From contig NZ_JACXZS010000005.1 in the NCBI RefSeq assembly GCF_014779795.1, positions 124,001 through 188,000 on the forward strand: 64,000 bases of DNA. The letters run 5' to 3'. A program made the translations under genes and the position numbers. The notes below the pieces were generated by a model. It saw only the letters and a program-made list of their open reading frames with translations, had not been told where the DNA came from and did not search any database. Shown one piece after another: positions 16,590-25,612 of the stretch. Positions within the stretch are counted from its first letter, which is position 1; every line of letters begins with the position of its first letter. This stretch comes from Microbacterium helvum (GTDB taxonomy: Bacteria > Actinomycetota > Actinomycetes > Actinomycetales > Microbacteriaceae).

Positions 16590-18059
16590 GTGACCGAGAA
16601 CCGTGAGACCGCACTGCTGGCGTCGGTGCCCGATGGCCTGTTCATCGGCGGGGAGTGGCGTGCGGCGACCGACGGCAAGACGCTGAAGGTGTACGACCCG
16701 TCCAACGGCCAGGTCGTCAAAGAGATCGCGAACGCCTCGCCCGCGGACGGGAAGGCCGCGCTCGACGCCGCGGTCGAGGCGTTCCCGGCGTGGGCGGCGA
16801 CGCCAGCGCGCGAGCGCGCCGAGATCCTGCGCCGGGCGTTCGACCTGCTGCAGGAGCGCAAGGAGGAGTTCGCGCTCCTCATGACCGTTGAGATGGGCAA
16901 GCCGCTGGCCGAGGCCCGCGGCGAGGTCGCGTACGGCGGCGAGTTCCTGCGGTGGTTCAGCGAAGAGACCTCGCGCATCCAGGGGCGCTACGGCGCCAAC
17001 CCCGAGGGCACCGGCCGCATGATCGTGTCGCAGCACCCGGTGGGCCCGTGCTTCCTGATCACGCCGTGGAACTTCCCGCTCGCGATGGCGACCCGCAAGA
17101 TCGCGCCTGCGCTCGCCGCCGGCTGCACGGTCGTGATCAAGCCCGCCGAGCTCACCCCGCTCACCACCCTGTACTTCGCGAAGCTGCTCGAAGACGCCGG
17201 ACTGCCGAAGGGCGTCGTCAACGTGTTCACGACCTCGACGTCGGGCGCCGTGTCGGAGCCGATCATCCGCGACCCGCGCCTGCGCAAGCTGTCGTTCACG
17301 GGTTCGACGCAGGTCGGTCAGCGTCTGCTCGAGCAGGCGTCGCAGGGCGTGCTGCGCACCTCGATGGAACTCGGCGGCAACGCCCCGTTCGTCGTGTTCG
17401 ACGACGCCGACCTCGACAAGGCGGTCGACGGCGCGATCGCGGCGAAGTTCCGCAACATCGGCCAGGCGTGCACCGCCGCCAACCGCTTCATCGTGCACCG
17501 CTCCGTCGCCGACGAGTTCGCCCGCCGGGTCACCGAGCGCGTCAACGGCTTCACCATCGGCCGCGGCACCGAAGAGGGCGTCACCATCGGCCCGCTCATC
17601 GACGACCGCGCGGTCGCGAAGGCCGCCCAGCTGGTTCAGGATGCCGTCGCCCGCGGCGCCTCCGTCGCCACCGGTGGCAGCGCCATCGACGGCCCCGGCA
17701 CGTTCTACCAGCCCACCGTCGTCACCGACGTGCAGCCGGGGTCGGAGATCCTCCGCGAGGAGATCTTCGGACCGGTGCTCGCCATCGTCCCGTTCGACAC
17801 CGAGGACGAGGCCGTGCGCCTGGCCAACGACACCGAGTACGGCCTGGTCTCGTACGTCTTCACCGAGAACCTCGCCCGCGGTCAGCGCATGATCGAGCGC
17901 CTCGAGACCGGCATGATGGGCCTCAACATGGGCGTCGTCTCCAACGCCGCCGCCCCGTTCGGCGGCTGGAAGATGTCGGGCCTCGGCCGCGAGGGCGGCG
18001 CCGAGGGCATCCACGAGTACCTGCAGACCAAGTACACGCTGACCCCGAACCCGTTCTGA
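16590..18059 (+). CDS. gabD: NAD(P)-dependent succinate-semialdehyde dehydrogenase
   Basis: 489 residues from GTG 16590 (GAGGGAGTCC upstream). Aldehyde dehydrogenase fold with PWNFPLAMATRKIAPALAAG, catalytic Glu E260 (SMELGGNAPFVV) and nucleophile C294 (IGQACTAANRF); C-terminal MMGLNMGVVSNAAAPFGGWK is the GabD-type signature. Oxidises succinate semialdehyde, or related semialdehydes, to the acid. Placed downstream of the MobA-like hydroxylase in the same direction; it may oxidise a semialdehyde from aromatic breakdown, or serve GABA use. Ends in a strong Rho-independent terminator. Confidence 0.88.
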   Translation: MTENRETALLASVPDGLFIGGEWRAATDGKTLKVYDPSNGQVVKEIANASPADGKAALDAAVEAFPAWAATPARERAEILRRAFDLLQERKEEFALLMTVEMGKPLAEARGEVAYGGEFLRWFSEETSRIQGRYGANPEGTGRMIVSQHPVGPCFLITPWNFPLAMATRKIAPALAAGCTVVIKPAELTPLTTLYFAKLLEDAGLPKGVVNVFTTSTSGAVSEPIIRDPRLRKLSFTGSTQVGQRLLEQASQGVLRTSMELGGNAPFVVFDDADLDKAVDGAIAAKFRNIGQACTAANRFIVHRSVADEFARRVTERVNGFTIGRGTEEGVTIGPLIDDRAVAKAAQLVQDAVARGASVATGGSAIDGPGTFYQPTVVTDVQPGSEILREEIFGPVLAIVPFDTEDEAVRLANDTEYGLVSYVFTENLARGQRMIERLETGMMGLNMGVVSNAAAPFGGWKMSGLGREGGAEGIHEYLQTKYTLTPNPF

Positions 18060-18070
18060 TCCGGGGAGTG

Positions 18071-18112
18071 AGATGAGCGGATGCCTCGTGCCGAGGCATC
18101 CGCTCATCTTTT
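18071..18112 (+). terminator. Rho-independent terminator after gabD
   Basis: Perfect 18-bp stem: AGATGAGCGGATGCCTCG (18071-18088) with its complement 18092-18109, 3-nt loop TGC, then a short T run. Contains the recurrent GGATGCC stem core. Confidence 0.92.
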
Positions 18113-18159
18113 GTGTGCGGGGCTGTGCTCGGATTCATCGGGGAACTAGCGTGGGGCGC

Positions 18160-18558
18160 ATGGGCCTCAGCGACTTCCCCGTGCGCGCGTCGATCGGAGT
18201 GACGGATATTCGCCGAGCGGTTGACTTCTACGAGGGCATCCTTGGGCTCGAGAAAGCCGGCGAGGGTCCGAGCGCTGACATCGAGGGCGGCGGCCGCTCC
18301 TACCGGGCGGGCGGCGGAACGATGCTCAACGTGTTCGAGACACCGAACGCGGGCGGGGCGAAGTCAACCGTGGCGACCTGGTACGTCGATGATCTCGACA
18401 CGGTCCTCGACGAGCTCACCAGGGCCGGTGCCGAGATCCCTCGATACGAGGGTCTCGGGCAGGACGAGCGAGGCGTCGCTCCTCGAGCAGGCGGAGGGCG
18501 CATATTCTGGGTCGCCGACCCGGACGGCAACACCATCGCCATCGAAGCGGAAGAGTGA
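18160..18558 (+). CDS. VOC-superfamily (glyoxalase/bleomycin-resistance fold) protein
   Basis: 132 residues with one VOC domain: ASIGVTDIRRAVDFYEGILG at the N-terminus and GGRIFWVADPDGNTIAIEAE at the end, the usual start and finish of the paired beta-alpha-beta modules. Metal ligands are not clearly conserved and no substrate can be named. ATG 18160 follows TAGCGT by exactly 7 nt with no Shine-Dalgarno, so it is likely leaderless; GTG 18151 is an alternative. Stands alone after the gabD terminator; the next gene has its own -10 box. Confidence 0.8.
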   Translation: MGLSDFPVRASIGVTDIRRAVDFYEGILGLEKAGEGPSADIEGGGRSYRAGGGTMLNVFETPNAGGAKSTVATWYVDDLDTVLDELTRAGAEIPRYEGLGQDERGVAPRAGGGRIFWVADPDGNTIAIEAEE

Positions 18559-18614
18559 GAGGCTCCAACGTCCATTCAGCGACCCTTATCCGCCATCTGG
18601 GTAGGGTCGGGATG

Positions 18615-19091
18615 GTGAGCAGGGTCGTCATGATGTGCGGGCCGGCGGGTTCCGGAAAGTCGACCGTCGCCAGAGAACTCGAAGCGACGGGCATGACGCG
18701 ACTCTCGTTCGATCGCGAGGCGTGGCGACGTGGGATCCATGTGATGCCGCTTCCTGCTGAGGTTCACGAGGAGATCGAGCGAGAACTCCGCGCTCGGCTG
18801 GTCGAACTGGTCACGGCCGGTCGCGACGTCGTCCTCGACTTCTCGTTCTGGTCAAGACGATCCCGTCTCGCGTACCGGACGCTGCTCGGACCGCTTGGAG
18901 TGGTGCCCGAGACGATCTACCTCGCGACTCCACGAGCTGTCGCACTTGAACGGCTGCGGAAGCGCAGCCATGAACACGCGGACGACTACGCGCTCGCCGC
19001 GGATCTCGCGGCCGAGTACTTCGACCACTTCGAGCCTCCGACCGCTGACGAGGGCCCGCTCACCGTACTTCGAACAGCTGGACCGCAGTAG
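18615..19091 (+). CDS. AAA/P-loop kinase-like ATPase
   Basis: 158 residues. Walker A near the N-terminus is CGPAGSGKSTVARELEATG, then a central VVLDFSFWSRRSR (Walker-B/substrate-like Asp) and RLRKRSHEHADDYAL near the lid region. This is the zeta-toxin/gluconate-kinase-like small kinase shape common in actinobacteria; substrate unknown. GTG 18615 lies 7 nt after TAGGGT; ATG 18612 and GTG 18555 are in frame upstream. Not part of a visible operon. A kinase for a small molecule or an antibiotic is possible. Confidence 0.75.
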   Translation: MSRVVMMCGPAGSGKSTVARELEATGMTRLSFDREAWRRGIHVMPLPAEVHEEIERELRARLVELVTAGRDVVLDFSFWSRRSRLAYRTLLGPLGVVPETIYLATPRAVALERLRKRSHEHADDYALAADLAAEYFDHFEPPTADEGPLTVLRTAGPQ

Positions 19092-19319
19092 CGCATCGCT
19101 CATCGGACTCCGCTGAGCGATCGGCTTGCGAGTGCTCCCATTCCCAGGAGTCGAGGAGATCGGAAGTCTGCAAGTGGACGAGGGCACGCGCCTCGAAGTC
19201 GACCTGTGGACGCGGTAGCCCAGCTGCGGAGTCCGTTTGTCAAGCCCCGTGTGGGTCTGCTGCCTGCGCGCGCAAGATCCTCGTCTTCGCCTTGCCCGAT
19301 TCGACCACGTGGAGGTGCG

Positions 19320-20408
19320 ATGAGCACGACTGACCAGCAGCCTGAGAAGCGCGCCGACGGGATGCCCGATCCGGAGCATCCCGCGAAGCCGGATCGGCTG
19401 CGGGACATCGAGAAGCGCTCGTGGAAGTACGTCTTCGGCAACACGATCCGGGAATTCTCGGACGATGAGTGCACCGACATCGCCGCGGCGCTCACCTACT
19501 ACGCGATGCTCTCGCTGTTTCCCGCCCTCATCGCCGTGTTCTCGATCCTGGGCGTCGTCGGCGAGGGAGAGAAGGCGGCCAACGCAATCACGGGCATCAT
19601 CCAGAACTTTGCCCCGGACGCCGCCGACGCCCTCAAGGGTCCGCTCACCGACATGGCCACCTCTCCCGGCGCCGGCTTGGCCCTGATCTCCGGCGTCGTG
19701 CTCGCGATCTGGGCTGCGTCCGGCTACGTTGGGGCATTCAGTCGCGCCATGAACCGGATCTACGAGATCCGCGAGGGGCGGCCGTTCTGGAAGCTCAAGC
19801 CGGCACAGCTGCTCGTTACGCTGATCGGCATCGTGCTCATCACCGTCGCGACCGTCATCCTCGTCGTGTCGGGGTCGGTTGCCAGATCGGTGGGCGAGGT
19901 GTTGGGACTCGGGGAGGTCGCGACGACCGTCTGGTCGATCGCCAAGTGGCCGGTGCTCGCGTTCATCGTCGTCGTAATGGTCGCGATCCTGTACTACGCG
20001 GCACCCAACGCCAAGCAGCCGAAGTTCCGATGGATGAGCCTCGGCTCGCTCTTGGCGATACTTGTGCTCGTCGTGGCGACGGTCGCCTTCGGCTTCTACG
20101 TCACGAATTTCTCGCACTACGACAAGACGTACGGATCGCTGGCCGGAGTCGTGATCTTCCTGCTGTGGCTATGGATCGCGAACCTCGCGCTGCTCTTCGG
20201 CGCGGAGTTCGACGCCGAACTCGAACGGGGGCGTCAGGTGCAGGGCGGCATTGCCGCGGAGGAGGAGATCCAGCTGCCGCCGCGCGACGACCGCAACATC
20301 AAGAAGAAGGAGAAGAAAGAGGCGGAATCGGTCGAACGGGGCCGCGCCATCCGCGACGCGCAGGATGACGACGACGGTCAGCGCCGCGCCGGCGACTCCA
20401 CCCGCTGA
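19320..20408 (+). CDS. YihY/BrkB-family membrane protein
   Basis: 362 residues with about six transmembrane helices. Family hallmarks: DIAAALTYYAMLSLFPALIA near residues 60-80, AASGYVGAFSRAMNRIYEI, and VVIFLLWLWIANLALLFGAE before the end. The C-terminal about 60 residues are cytoplasmic and highly charged (NIKKKEKKEAESVERGRA). ATG 19320 has a GGAGG spaced 4-5 bases. YihY proteins are inner membrane proteins of uncertain function (once misnamed RNase BN). A second paralog is at 55347-56579. The 228 bp before it hold no gene. Confidence 0.9.
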   Translation: MSTTDQQPEKRADGMPDPEHPAKPDRLRDIEKRSWKYVFGNTIREFSDDECTDIAAALTYYAMLSLFPALIAVFSILGVVGEGEKAANAITGIIQNFAPDAADALKGPLTDMATSPGAGLALISGVVLAIWAASGYVGAFSRAMNRIYEIREGRPFWKLKPAQLLVTLIGIVLITVATVILVVSGSVARSVGEVLGLGEVATTVWSIAKWPVLAFIVVVMVAILYYAAPNAKQPKFRWMSLGSLLAILVLVVATVAFGFYVTNFSHYDKTYGSLAGVVIFLLWLWIANLALLFGAEFDAELERGRQVQGGIAAEEEIQLPPRDDRNIKKKEKKEAESVERGRAIRDAQDDDDGQRRAGDSTR

Positions 20409-20553
20409 CGGGGCAGCCCGACACCCTCTTCGCAGCCAGGGGCCGAGCTGGGCTGTCCACGTGCGGTTCATCCCGATCAGGAAGTCCGCTTGAGCCTCTC
20501 TCCGAGCTCGCCCGGACGGTTGGATGTCCGGGGGTCTGGTTACCGTGGCCTGC

Positions 20554-22560
20554 GTGGCAGTTGGTGATGCGCTTGCGGGGCTGGATCCGGCACAGCTTGA
20601 GGCCGTCGAACACGGCGACAGCCCGCTCGTGGTTGCGGCGGGTGCCGGGACCGGAAAGACGCGGGTACTCACTGCACGGGTCGCTCGATTGCTGGAGTCG
20701 GGAGTTCCGCCTGAGCGGATCCTGCTGCTGACATTCACGCGGCGCGCGGCATCCGCGATGCTCTCTCGCGCCGCGTCGCTGTGCGGCGACCCACAGGCTG
20801 CGCAGCGCATCGCCGGCGGCACATTCCATGCCGTGGCGCACCGCATCGTCGCCGAGCACGCACAGCATCTGGGGCTGGAGGATGTTACGGTCATCGATCC
20901 CGACGACGTCACCGACCTGATAGACCTGCTGCGCGCGGAGCACGGACTCGACGGCACCGAAGTGCGACTGCCCACGACGCGTTCGATCGCGGACATCGCC
21001 TCGCGCGTGGTCAACACCGCGACGCCGGTCCGTGCCGTCATCGAGGAGCAGTTCCCCTGGGCGCTGGAACAAGCCGACCAGGTCGCGGCACTGTTGCGGC
21101 ATTATCGGGAGCGCAAGCGCGTGCGCGGACTGCTCGACCTCGACGATTTGCTCATCGCCTGGCGGGCACTGGTCGCTGATCCGGATGTCGGGGCGAGGTT
21201 GCGGGCTCGGTGGGACTGGGTGTTGGTCGACGAGTATCAGGATGTCAACCAGCTTCAGGTCGAGATCGTGCGCGGACTCAGCCCCGACGGCCGCGGGCTC
21301 ACCGTCGTCGGCGACGACGCACAGGCGATCTACGCCTTCCGAGGGGCGAGTGCGGGGCACCTGCTGGATCTCATCGAGGCGTACCCCGACGCCACGCTCG
21401 TGCGACTGCAGCGCAACTTCCGTTCCACGCAGCCGATCCTCGACCTCGCGAACGAGGTTCGCCCGGGGGAGGTGAAGCTGCGGCTGGTCGCCGACCGTCC
21501 CCAGCAGGGCGGCCGGCCGACGCTGGTGACCTGCCGCAATGCCGACGACGAGGCTCGCACGATCGCCGACCGCATCCTCGCCGCACACGTCGATGGCACG
21601 CCGCTGCGGTCGCAGGCCGTGCTGATGCGGACCGGATCCCACAGCGCGCAGCTGGAGGTCGAGCTCAAGGTGCGGGGGATCCCGTTCCACAAGTTCGGCG
21701 GCATCGGATACCTGGAGACGTCGCATGTGCGCGACCTTCTGGCCAGCTTCCGGGTCGTGCTCAACCCGGCTGATGAGGTGTCGTGGTACCGCCTGCTCAC
21801 CCGGCACCGCGCGATCGGCAAGGCCAGCGCGCGCACGCTCGCAGCGATCCTCGCGGACGGGGGTGTCGACCGTGCGGCCGACGCGGTGGCGGCGGCACCG
21901 GCGAAGGCGCGCACCGGGCTGGCGTCGACCCTGTCGCTGCTCGGCGCCGTCGACGTCACGACCGCAGTGCCGGAGCTGGTGGAGGCGTGCCGGGGTGCGG
22001 TGGATCCGCTGCTGCGCGCGCACTACCCGGATTGGAATCGTCGGGTCACCGAAGTCGAGGGCATCGCACAGGCCGCCGCGGCGCAAAGCGATCTGCGCAC
22101 CTTCGTGAGCGAGCAGGCGATCGACCCGGTGAACGTCGCCGGCGACTGGGCGAAGCAGCCACATCTCGACGAGGATTGGCTGACTTTGTCCACGATCCAC
22201 TCCGCCAAGGGATTGGAATGGGACGCGGTGCACTTGATGCGGGCGAATGACGGCGCGATGCCCTCGGACATGGCACTCACCTCGTCCGCCGGCCTTGCCG
22301 AGGAGCAGCGACTCTTCTACGTTGCACTCACGCGTGCACGCGACACGCTCGACGTGTACGTGCCCTCACAGCTGCCCACCCACCCCACCGCGTTCCTCGC
22401 CAAGCACGTCGCCGCCAAGCCCAGCAGATTCCTGACCGAGCCCGCACGCGCTCTCATGGAGGCGGTCAGCACCCCCGCCCTGACCCCAGAACCTGCGGTC
22501 AAAGCGGCGTTCGCTGTACCGCGGGTGTGCACAGACGCGTTCGACGACCTGTTCGCCTGA
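20554..22560 (+). CDS. UvrD/Rep-family superfamily 1 DNA helicase
   Basis: 668 residues from GTG 20554, which lies 7 nt after TACCGT (leaderless pattern); ATG 20524 is an in-frame alternative. Motif I is VVAAGAGTGKTRVL (about 27-40), Ia LLTFTRRAASAML, II WVLVDEYQDVNQLQVE, III VGDDAQAIYAFRGA, IV LQRNFRST, V TIHSAKGLEWDAVHL and VI EEQRLFYVALTRARDTL, so all helicase motifs are intact. It unwinds DNA 3' to 5' in repair or replication restart. No HRDC or nuclease domain is evident at the C-terminus. Shorter than PcrA, closer to the actinobacterial UvrD2-like or accessory helicases. Confidence 0.9.
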   Translation: MAVGDALAGLDPAQLEAVEHGDSPLVVAAGAGTGKTRVLTARVARLLESGVPPERILLLTFTRRAASAMLSRAASLCGDPQAAQRIAGGTFHAVAHRIVAEHAQHLGLEDVTVIDPDDVTDLIDLLRAEHGLDGTEVRLPTTRSIADIASRVVNTATPVRAVIEEQFPWALEQADQVAALLRHYRERKRVRGLLDLDDLLIAWRALVADPDVGARLRARWDWVLVDEYQDVNQLQVEIVRGLSPDGRGLTVVGDDAQAIYAFRGASAGHLLDLIEAYPDATLVRLQRNFRSTQPILDLANEVRPGEVKLRLVADRPQQGGRPTLVTCRNADDEARTIADRILAAHVDGTPLRSQAVLMRTGSHSAQLEVELKVRGIPFHKFGGIGYLETSHVRDLLASFRVVLNPADEVSWYRLLTRHRAIGKASARTLAAILADGGVDRAADAVAAAPAKARTGLASTLSLLGAVDVTTAVPELVEACRGAVDPLLRAHYPDWNRRVTEVEGIAQAAAAQSDLRTFVSEQAIDPVNVAGDWAKQPHLDEDWLTLSTIHSAKGLEWDAVHLMRANDGAMPSDMALTSSAGLAEEQRLFYVALTRARDTLDVYVPSQLPTHPTAFLAKHVAAKPSRFLTEPARALMEAVSTPALTPEPAVKAAFAVPRVCTDAFDDLFA

Positions 22561-22644
22561 CCGACATCAGCTGGGCTCGGCGCGAATGGGCCCGATCTGC
22601 GCGTCGCCTAGCCGCGCTTGTGCCCGGACCCATACGCTGAGCGC

Positions 22645-23082
22645 GTGGATTTCGAGTCGGTGTTCACTGCCGTCGCCATCGGGTTCGAGGTGATCGGCGC
22701 CGTCGTGATGGTCGCCGGGTTCCTCTTCGCGGTCGTGCTCGGCATCCGTTCTCTCCTTCGCGGCGAGGGCGGCCACGCCGCCTACACGGCCCTGCGCACG
22801 ACCCTCGGCGCGGCGATCCTGCTCGGACTCGAGGTGCTCGTGGCCGCGGATCTCGTGCGCACGATCACCTCCAAGCCCTCACTCGAGGACGCCCTCATCC
22901 TCGGGATCATCGTGATCATCCGGACGATCCTCTCGATCTCCATCCAGATCGAGATCGACGGGGTCGCCCCGTGGCGTCGAGCGCTGCTGACGAGCGGCGG
23001 TCAGCTGCTCGGGCAGGCGGCGGCGAAGGATCGCGCCGCCTCCGCCCGTGCAACGGCTTCGCGCGCAGGAAGTGCTCAGTAG
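22645..23082 (+). CDS. DUF1622 membrane protein
   Basis: 145 residues, three hydrophobic helices (FEVIGAVVMVAGFLFAVVLG; TTLGAAILLGLEVLVAADLV; ALILGIIVIIRTILSIS) and the typical DUF1622 signature around EVLVAADLVRTITSKPSLED with IRTILSISIQIEIDG. Function unknown. Start GTG 22645 follows TACGCT by 6 nt, a leaderless layout. No partner gene nearby. The following 213 bp hold no gene that I can support. Confidence 0.8.
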   Translation: MDFESVFTAVAIGFEVIGAVVMVAGFLFAVVLGIRSLLRGEGGHAAYTALRTTLGAAILLGLEVLVAADLVRTITSKPSLEDALILGIIVIIRTILSISIQIEIDGVAPWRRALLTSGGQLLGQAAAKDRAASARATASRAGSAQ

Positions 23083-23295
23083 CCCCCGTTTCACTCGTCG
23101 ACCCGGTGTCTCGCCGCCGATCGTGCCGCAGCCCTACGTCTTATCGGTGAGAAGTGGCGGCTGAGCGCTCCGTCAGTCGGGCGCGGCCGGCACCGAGATC
23201 GACTCTGGCGGTGCGGAGACCGCCGGTGAGCGCCGCCAATGAGTGGAGCGCGCCGACCCGCTGCCGCGCACACACACCGCCGCTACGATGCGGGC

Positions 23296-23979
23296 ATGCC
23301 GCTGTTCCGAGCCATCGTTCTGCCAGCGCTCGGTGCGATCGCCGTGCTGACCGCGGCTGGGCGGGTCATCCGGCTCATCGACGGCGACGACCCGCGCGAG
23401 GACCACGCCGTGCGTGCCCTGCAGGAGGCGTTCGGCCACAAGCCGGGAACCGACGGCGTCGCATTCCCGGCCGACTTCGCCGGCCGACTCATGCCGCGCG
23501 ATCCACTGGATCGAGTCACCGAACCACTCTCGTGGTACTCCGGCGTGCCGCAGACCATCGCGAACGCCGTTGCCTGGTGCGGCATCGCCTGGGCGCTGAC
23601 GCGCAACCCCCGCTCAGCGCTCGCCCCTGCGGCCGTCCTGGCTCTCGAGACCGCGTGCTTCATGGCATCCGCGGCGCTCGTGGGGCGACCGAGACCCGCG
23701 AGGGTGTGGCGCCCCGAGCATCCCCACGCGACGTCGTCTTTTCCTTCCGGGCACACGGCGGCGGCCTTCGCGCTCCATGGCACCCTCGCCGACCTGCTCG
23801 ACCACCACGACGCCCGTGGCGCGCGGATAGTCGGCCCGCTCCTGAGGTACGGCATCCCAGGGGCGATCGCCGTCTCACGCGTCTATCGCGGCCAGCACCA
23901 CATCTCGGACACAGTTGCGGGCGCAATGCTGGGGCGGTTGAGCGCTGCTGTGGTGCGGCGGGCGCTGATCGCGTCGTAA
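23296..23979 (+). CDS. PAP2-family phosphatase
   Basis: 227 residues. Phosphatidic acid phosphatase type 2 motifs in order: C1-like LVGRPRPARVW, C2 FPSGHTAAAF with the catalytic His, C3 SRVYRGQHHISDTVAGAMLG with catalytic His and Asp. Several hydrophobic helices place it in the membrane with the active site facing out. Likely dephosphorylates a lipid phosphate such as undecaprenyl pyrophosphate or phosphatidate. ATG 23296 lies 6 nt after TACGAT (leaderless). Confidence 0.85.
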   Translation: MPLFRAIVLPALGAIAVLTAAGRVIRLIDGDDPREDHAVRALQEAFGHKPGTDGVAFPADFAGRLMPRDPLDRVTEPLSWYSGVPQTIANAVAWCGIAWALTRNPRSALAPAAVLALETACFMASAALVGRPRPARVWRPEHPHATSSFPSGHTAAAFALHGTLADLLDHHDARGARIVGPLLRYGIPGAIAVSRVYRGQHHISDTVAGAMLGRLSAAVVRRALIAS

Positions 23980-24031
23980 GTGGGCGGGACTCGCGAGTCG
24001 TGAGCCGACCCATCTCCCTAGAATCGAGCAC

Positions 24032-24499
24032 GTGACCACCGGCTCAAGCAGATCGACACATCTCGACGTCGGTGACCGTCCCCGCGACATGTCGAAGCCG
24101 CTCCCTTCGACGCTGAGCTGGACCGTCCTCCTTGTCTTCATCGCAGCGTTCGCGGTTGCGTGTCTCGCGGCCGACCTTCCGCTGTGGATCCCGGTGCTCT
24201 ACCTCGTGATGAGCGTCGTCGGCTTCGCCGCCTACGGTGTCGACAAGTCGGCGGCGAGAGCAGGTCGTCGGCGCGTCTCGGAGCAGACGTTGCTCACCGT
24301 CGGTGTCCTCGGCGGCTGGCCGGGAGCGCTCATTGCGCAGCAGGTGTTCCGGCACAAGACGCGCAAGCGCTCCTTCCGGCGCATGTTCTGGCTCACGGTG
24401 CTCATCAACGTCGCTGTCTTCGCCGCACTCGTCTACGTCGCGATGACCAAGCCCGGGGTTCTCGACCTGCCATTCCTCAGCGCACTCATGAAGGGGTGA
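24032..24499 (+). CDS. DUF1294 membrane protein
   Basis: 155 residues. About 28 polar N-terminal residues, then helices WTVLLVFIAAFAVACLAAD, PVLYLVMSVVGFAAYGVDKS and a C-terminal helix. The DUF1294 core AAYGVDKSAARAGRRRVSE, then GGWPGALIAQQVFRHKTRKRSF, is clear. In many bacteria this domain is fused to a cold-shock domain; here it is not. Function unknown. GTG 24032 follows TAGAAT by 7 nt (leaderless). The tfoX-like gene follows after 3 bp and is probably co-transcribed. Confidence 0.8.
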   Translation: MTTGSSRSTHLDVGDRPRDMSKPLPSTLSWTVLLVFIAAFAVACLAADLPLWIPVLYLVMSVVGFAAYGVDKSAARAGRRRVSEQTLLTVGVLGGWPGALIAQQVFRHKTRKRSFRRMFWLTVLINVAVFAALVYVAMTKPGVLDLPFLSALMKG

Positions 24500-24502
24500 C
24501 TC

Positions 24503-24847
24503 ATGCCGATGAGCGAAGCGCAGCAGGAGCTGACCGACCGCACCCGTGCGCTCCTGGCCGACGAATCGGACCTCACCGAGAAGGCGATGTTCGGCAGTCA
24601 CGCGTTTCTGCTCGACGACCGGATCATCGTCGCGGTGATGCGGGATGCACAGCTGCTGGTGAGGGTGAGCGCCGAGGATGCCGCGACCCTGACGCTTGAG
24701 GCGGGCGCGGCTCCGGCGGTCATGGGCCCGAATCGGCGCGAGATGGGACCCGGCTGGCTGCTCGTCGCGCCCGACGCTCTGGCAGACGACGAGCGACTGC
24801 TGTTCTGGATCGACGCGGCGAGAGAGTTCAACCGGCTCGACCGCTGA
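24503..24847 (+). CDS. TfoX N-terminal domain protein
   Basis: 114 residues with the TfoX-N (Sxy N-terminal) fold: TEKAMFGSHAFLLDDRIIVAV and LVRVSAEDAATLTL, then MGPGWLLVAPDAL. Stand-alone TfoX-N proteins are common in actinobacteria and are not linked to competence there. AAGGGGTGACTC precedes the ATG; the gene is 3 bp after the DUF1294 gene. The role is unknown. Confidence 0.75.
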   Translation: MPMSEAQQELTDRTRALLADESDLTEKAMFGSHAFLLDDRIIVAVMRDAQLLVRVSAEDAATLTLEAGAAPAVMGPNRREMGPGWLLVAPDALADDERLLFWIDAAREFNRLDR

Positions 24848-24854
24848 CGTCCGG

Positions 24855-25292
24855 TCACTCGTGGGGTGGTCGACGGAGCTGTTTCACGTCGGTGCGATGC
24901 TTCTTGGCCGCCAGGCGTCGTTCCTTCGCACCTCGACTGGGTTTGGTGGGTCGTCGCGCAGGCGGGGGCGGGCGGAGCGCGTCGGCGACGGCGGTGGCAA
25001 GTCGCTCGCGGGCGGCCTCCCGGTTGCGTCGTTGCTCGCGATGTTCGGATGCCGCGATCGTCAGCACTCCTCCCACCAGCCGGCCGCTCAGGTTCGTGAG
25101 CAGCCGCTCTCGCTGATGGGGCGAGAGGGCGGCCGATCGTGCCGCATCCCATACGAGCTCGGCTCGGGAGTCGGCGGTGTTCACGCCTTGCCCGCCCGGG
25201 CCTGAGGAACGTGAGAACCGCCACGACAGTTCGGACTCGGGGATCGTGACCCCGGCGTTGATGCGAAGTCCGGGACGGTGCGCGGCCGGCAT
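24855..25292 (-). CDS. arfB: ArfB/YaeJ-type peptidyl-tRNA hydrolase (ribosome rescue)
   Basis: 145 residues. The release-factor GGQ motif is in FSRSSGPGGQGVNTADSRAE, the catalytic glutamine loop that hydrolyses peptidyl-tRNA in stalled ribosomes. A basic, disordered C-terminal tail (AKERRLAAKKHRTDVKQLRR) is the part of ArfB that enters the empty mRNA channel. Length and layout match ArfB rather than a codon-reading release factor. Convergent with the tfoX-like gene at a distance of 7 bp. Confidence 0.92.
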   Translation of the reverse strand: MPAAHRPGLRINAGVTIPESELSWRFSRSSGPGGQGVNTADSRAELVWDAARSAALSPHQRERLLTNLSGRLVGGVLTIAASEHREQRRNREAARERLATAVADALRPPPPARRPTKPSRGAKERRLAAKKHRTDVKQLRRPPHE

Positions 25293-25330
25293 GAGTCCAT
25301 CATCCCCTCCGCTGCGTTCTGTCCAAGCGC

Positions 25331-25612
25331 CTAGGTGTGCTCGGCACCCCAGCGTCCCAGCGCGACGATCGCGTCGCGCAGGGCGAACCCGCGCTCGGTG
25401 AGCGCGTAGGCGCGCGTGTTGTGATGGAGCGGAAGGCGGTACAGAACTCCTGCAGCTTCGAGTTCGCGCAGGCGCGTCGCGAGCATGTTCGTCCCCGCGC
25501 CGAGCTCGCGCTGCAGGTCGCCGTAGCGTTTCGGGCCGTCGAGCAGCTGCTCCACGATGAGCAGGGCCCAGCGTGCTCCGAGCACGTCGAGGGCGTCGGC
25601 GAGGTCGCTCAC
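25331..25612 (-). CDS. HxlR-family transcriptional regulator (short)
   Basis: 93 residues, a winged HTH: DVLGARWALLIVEQLLDGP then RYGDLQRELGAGTNMLATRL and ELEAAGVLYRL. The usual N-terminal Cys of HxlR proteins is absent. ATG 25612 overlaps the stop of the upstream VOC gene (ATGA), so the pair is one operon and the regulator may control it. The upstream end of the operon is at 26013. Confidence 0.85.
   Translation of the reverse strand: MSDLADALDVLGARWALLIVEQLLDGPKRYGDLQRELGAGTNMLATRLRELEAAGVLYRLPLHHNTRAYALTERGFALRDAIVALGRWGAEHT

Noticed and set aside
20299..22233. 644-codon minus-strand ORF opposite the UvrD-like helicase
   Set aside because: The plus-strand frame contains all seven helicase motifs; the minus frame is Arg/Gly/His-rich with no recognisable family.
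24503..24847. TfoX protein as proof of natural competence, linked with the GGATGCC motif
   Set aside because: Only the N-terminal TfoX domain is present; stand-alone forms occur widely without competence, and no com genes are in the window.
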